Origin: Nitrososphaeria archaeon
GTDB lineage: Archaea; Thermoproteota; Nitrososphaeria; Conexivisphaerales; UBA164
NCBI GenBank assembly: GCA_029775955.1
Contig: JARVJW010000170.1
Coordinates: 1 to 6,059, forward strand
DNA: 6,059 nucleotides
Reading direction: 5' to 3'
A program made the translations under genes and the position numbers. Every line of letters begins with the position of its first letter. Position 1 is the first letter of the stretch. Positions 5,801 through 6,059 of this stretch are shown here, piece by piece. The notes under the pieces were generated by a model that searched no databases, was not told the origin of the DNA, and saw nothing but the letters and a program-made list of their open reading frames with translations.

Positions 5801-5932
5801 AATTATTAACAATAAAATTTTTGCAAAAAGAAGGCATTATGATTAAAATCATTTCAAATATAAACATTAAATTATATTAATTTTATAATAAAAGCTGCTA
5901 TTTTTTGATATTAGCCTAATTACGTCTAAGGT
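5784..5932 (-). repeat. IS110-family left end, copy B (candidate bridge-RNA region)
   Basis: Partner of 1393-1541 in the same orientation, ungapped with seven differences. It lies directly upstream of the transposase relic, from ATG 5800-5798 out to 5932, and similarity to copy A ends at both edges. Minus-strand inverted repeats include ATGATT/AATCAT around TT (5837-5850), TTTTAT/ATAAAA around a single T (5881-5893), and TTTTTGCAAAAA (5818-5829). In the IS110 subgroup the non-coding left end upstream of the transposase encodes the bridge (seek) RNA whose loops pair with target and donor DNA. I infer that this block held that RNA. Confidence 0.75.
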
Positions 5933-6059
5933 ATATTGAGCCTGGTAACTGGAAGGGCATTAGCCTTGCCAACAGCGCTTATCGTGGCAAAGTTTGCCAG
6001 TGTTTATCTTACCCCTAGTAACATCTCTGTCGATCTTGCCATGGCTCTGTGTAGTCTAT
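5933..6059. other. Unassigned sequence at the window edge, possibly another gene relic
   Basis: This stretch is less AT-rich than the neighbouring repeat and looks coding-like. On the minus strand it contains short open pieces in two frames, HGKIDRDVTRGKIN and then ANFATISAVGKANALPVTRL, separated by a frame change and a stop. On the plus strand one frame is open across the whole stretch (LVTGRALALPTALIVAKFA...), which is hydrophobic as expected for the antisense of a real gene. I do not recognise the family; a degraded transposase cut off by the window edge would fit the surroundings. Confidence 0.25.

Larger units (their letters stand above)
5238..5932 (-). mobile_element. IS110-family element relic
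   Basis: Combines the non-coding left end (5801-5932) with the shattered transposase (5238-5800). The outer left limit near 5932 is set by where identity with copy A ends. The right end beyond the transposase stop (below 5238) cannot be placed, because IS110 elements lack long terminal inverted repeats and no second right end is present for comparison. Confidence 0.75.

Noticed and set aside
1393..5932. CRISPR array or att-site pair for an integrated element
   Set aside because: Only two copies 4.4 kb apart without spacers, no integrase gene between them, and the repeat contains a transposase start.

Overview
The window looks archaeal, most likely a Thermoplasmatales-type acidophile (Ferroplasma/Thermoplasma relatives). 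Three things point that way. The metabolic genes have TATA-like boxes about 25-27 bases before their ATG and no Shine-Dalgarno motif, as expected for leaderless archaeal transcripts. The thiolase is of the archaeal type. The TnpB and IS110 relics read like families I associate with Thermoplasmatales. The lineage is inferred; only the archaeal promoter architecture is directly visible.

Layout: (1) 82-1332 is a decayed IS200/IS605-type (IS1341-like) element. It has a left-end motif, a TATA box, a tnpB gene broken by at least four frame changes plus two stops, and a perfect hairpin over the tnpB stop codon. (2) 1393-1541 is a solo left end of an IS110-family element on the minus strand, still carrying the first six transposase codons (MPKIYC). 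(3) 1555-4958 is an intact metabolic block: an acetyl-CoA acetyltransferase/thiolase on the minus strand, divergent from a metallo-beta-lactamase-fold hydrolase and an FAD-dependent oxidoreductase of the L-2-hydroxyglutarate oxidase (LhgO)/DAO family on the plus strand. (4) 4992-5214 holds a second copy of the IS605-type left-end/promoter motif, a compact nested hairpin placed where that promoter should start transcription, and a short ORF that may be a transposase N-terminus. (5) 5238-5932 is a second IS110-family relic, with a frame-shattered transposase lacking most of its N-terminal catalytic domain and a left end about 95% identical to the first copy. (6) 5933-6059 is unassigned edge sequence.

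The main structural observation is that the three-gene block is flanked on both sides by the same pair of mobile-element ends, in the same order and orientation (IS605-type end, then IS110 end). The IS110 repeats are 149 bp, direct, ungapped and 4391 bp apart. This could let the block be lost or duplicated by recombination, and suggests the flanks share an origin or an insertion hotspot. The conserved non-coding IS110 left end is also where relatives of IS621 encode their bridge (seek) RNA, so both copies are candidate relic bridge-RNA loci.

The three enzymes plausibly act on organic or hydroxy acids and acyl-CoA compounds: the flavoenzyme oxidises a 2-hydroxy acid, the MBL protein hydrolyses a thioester or ester, and the thiolase makes or cleaves acetoacetyl-CoA. 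That linkage rests on gene proximity only.
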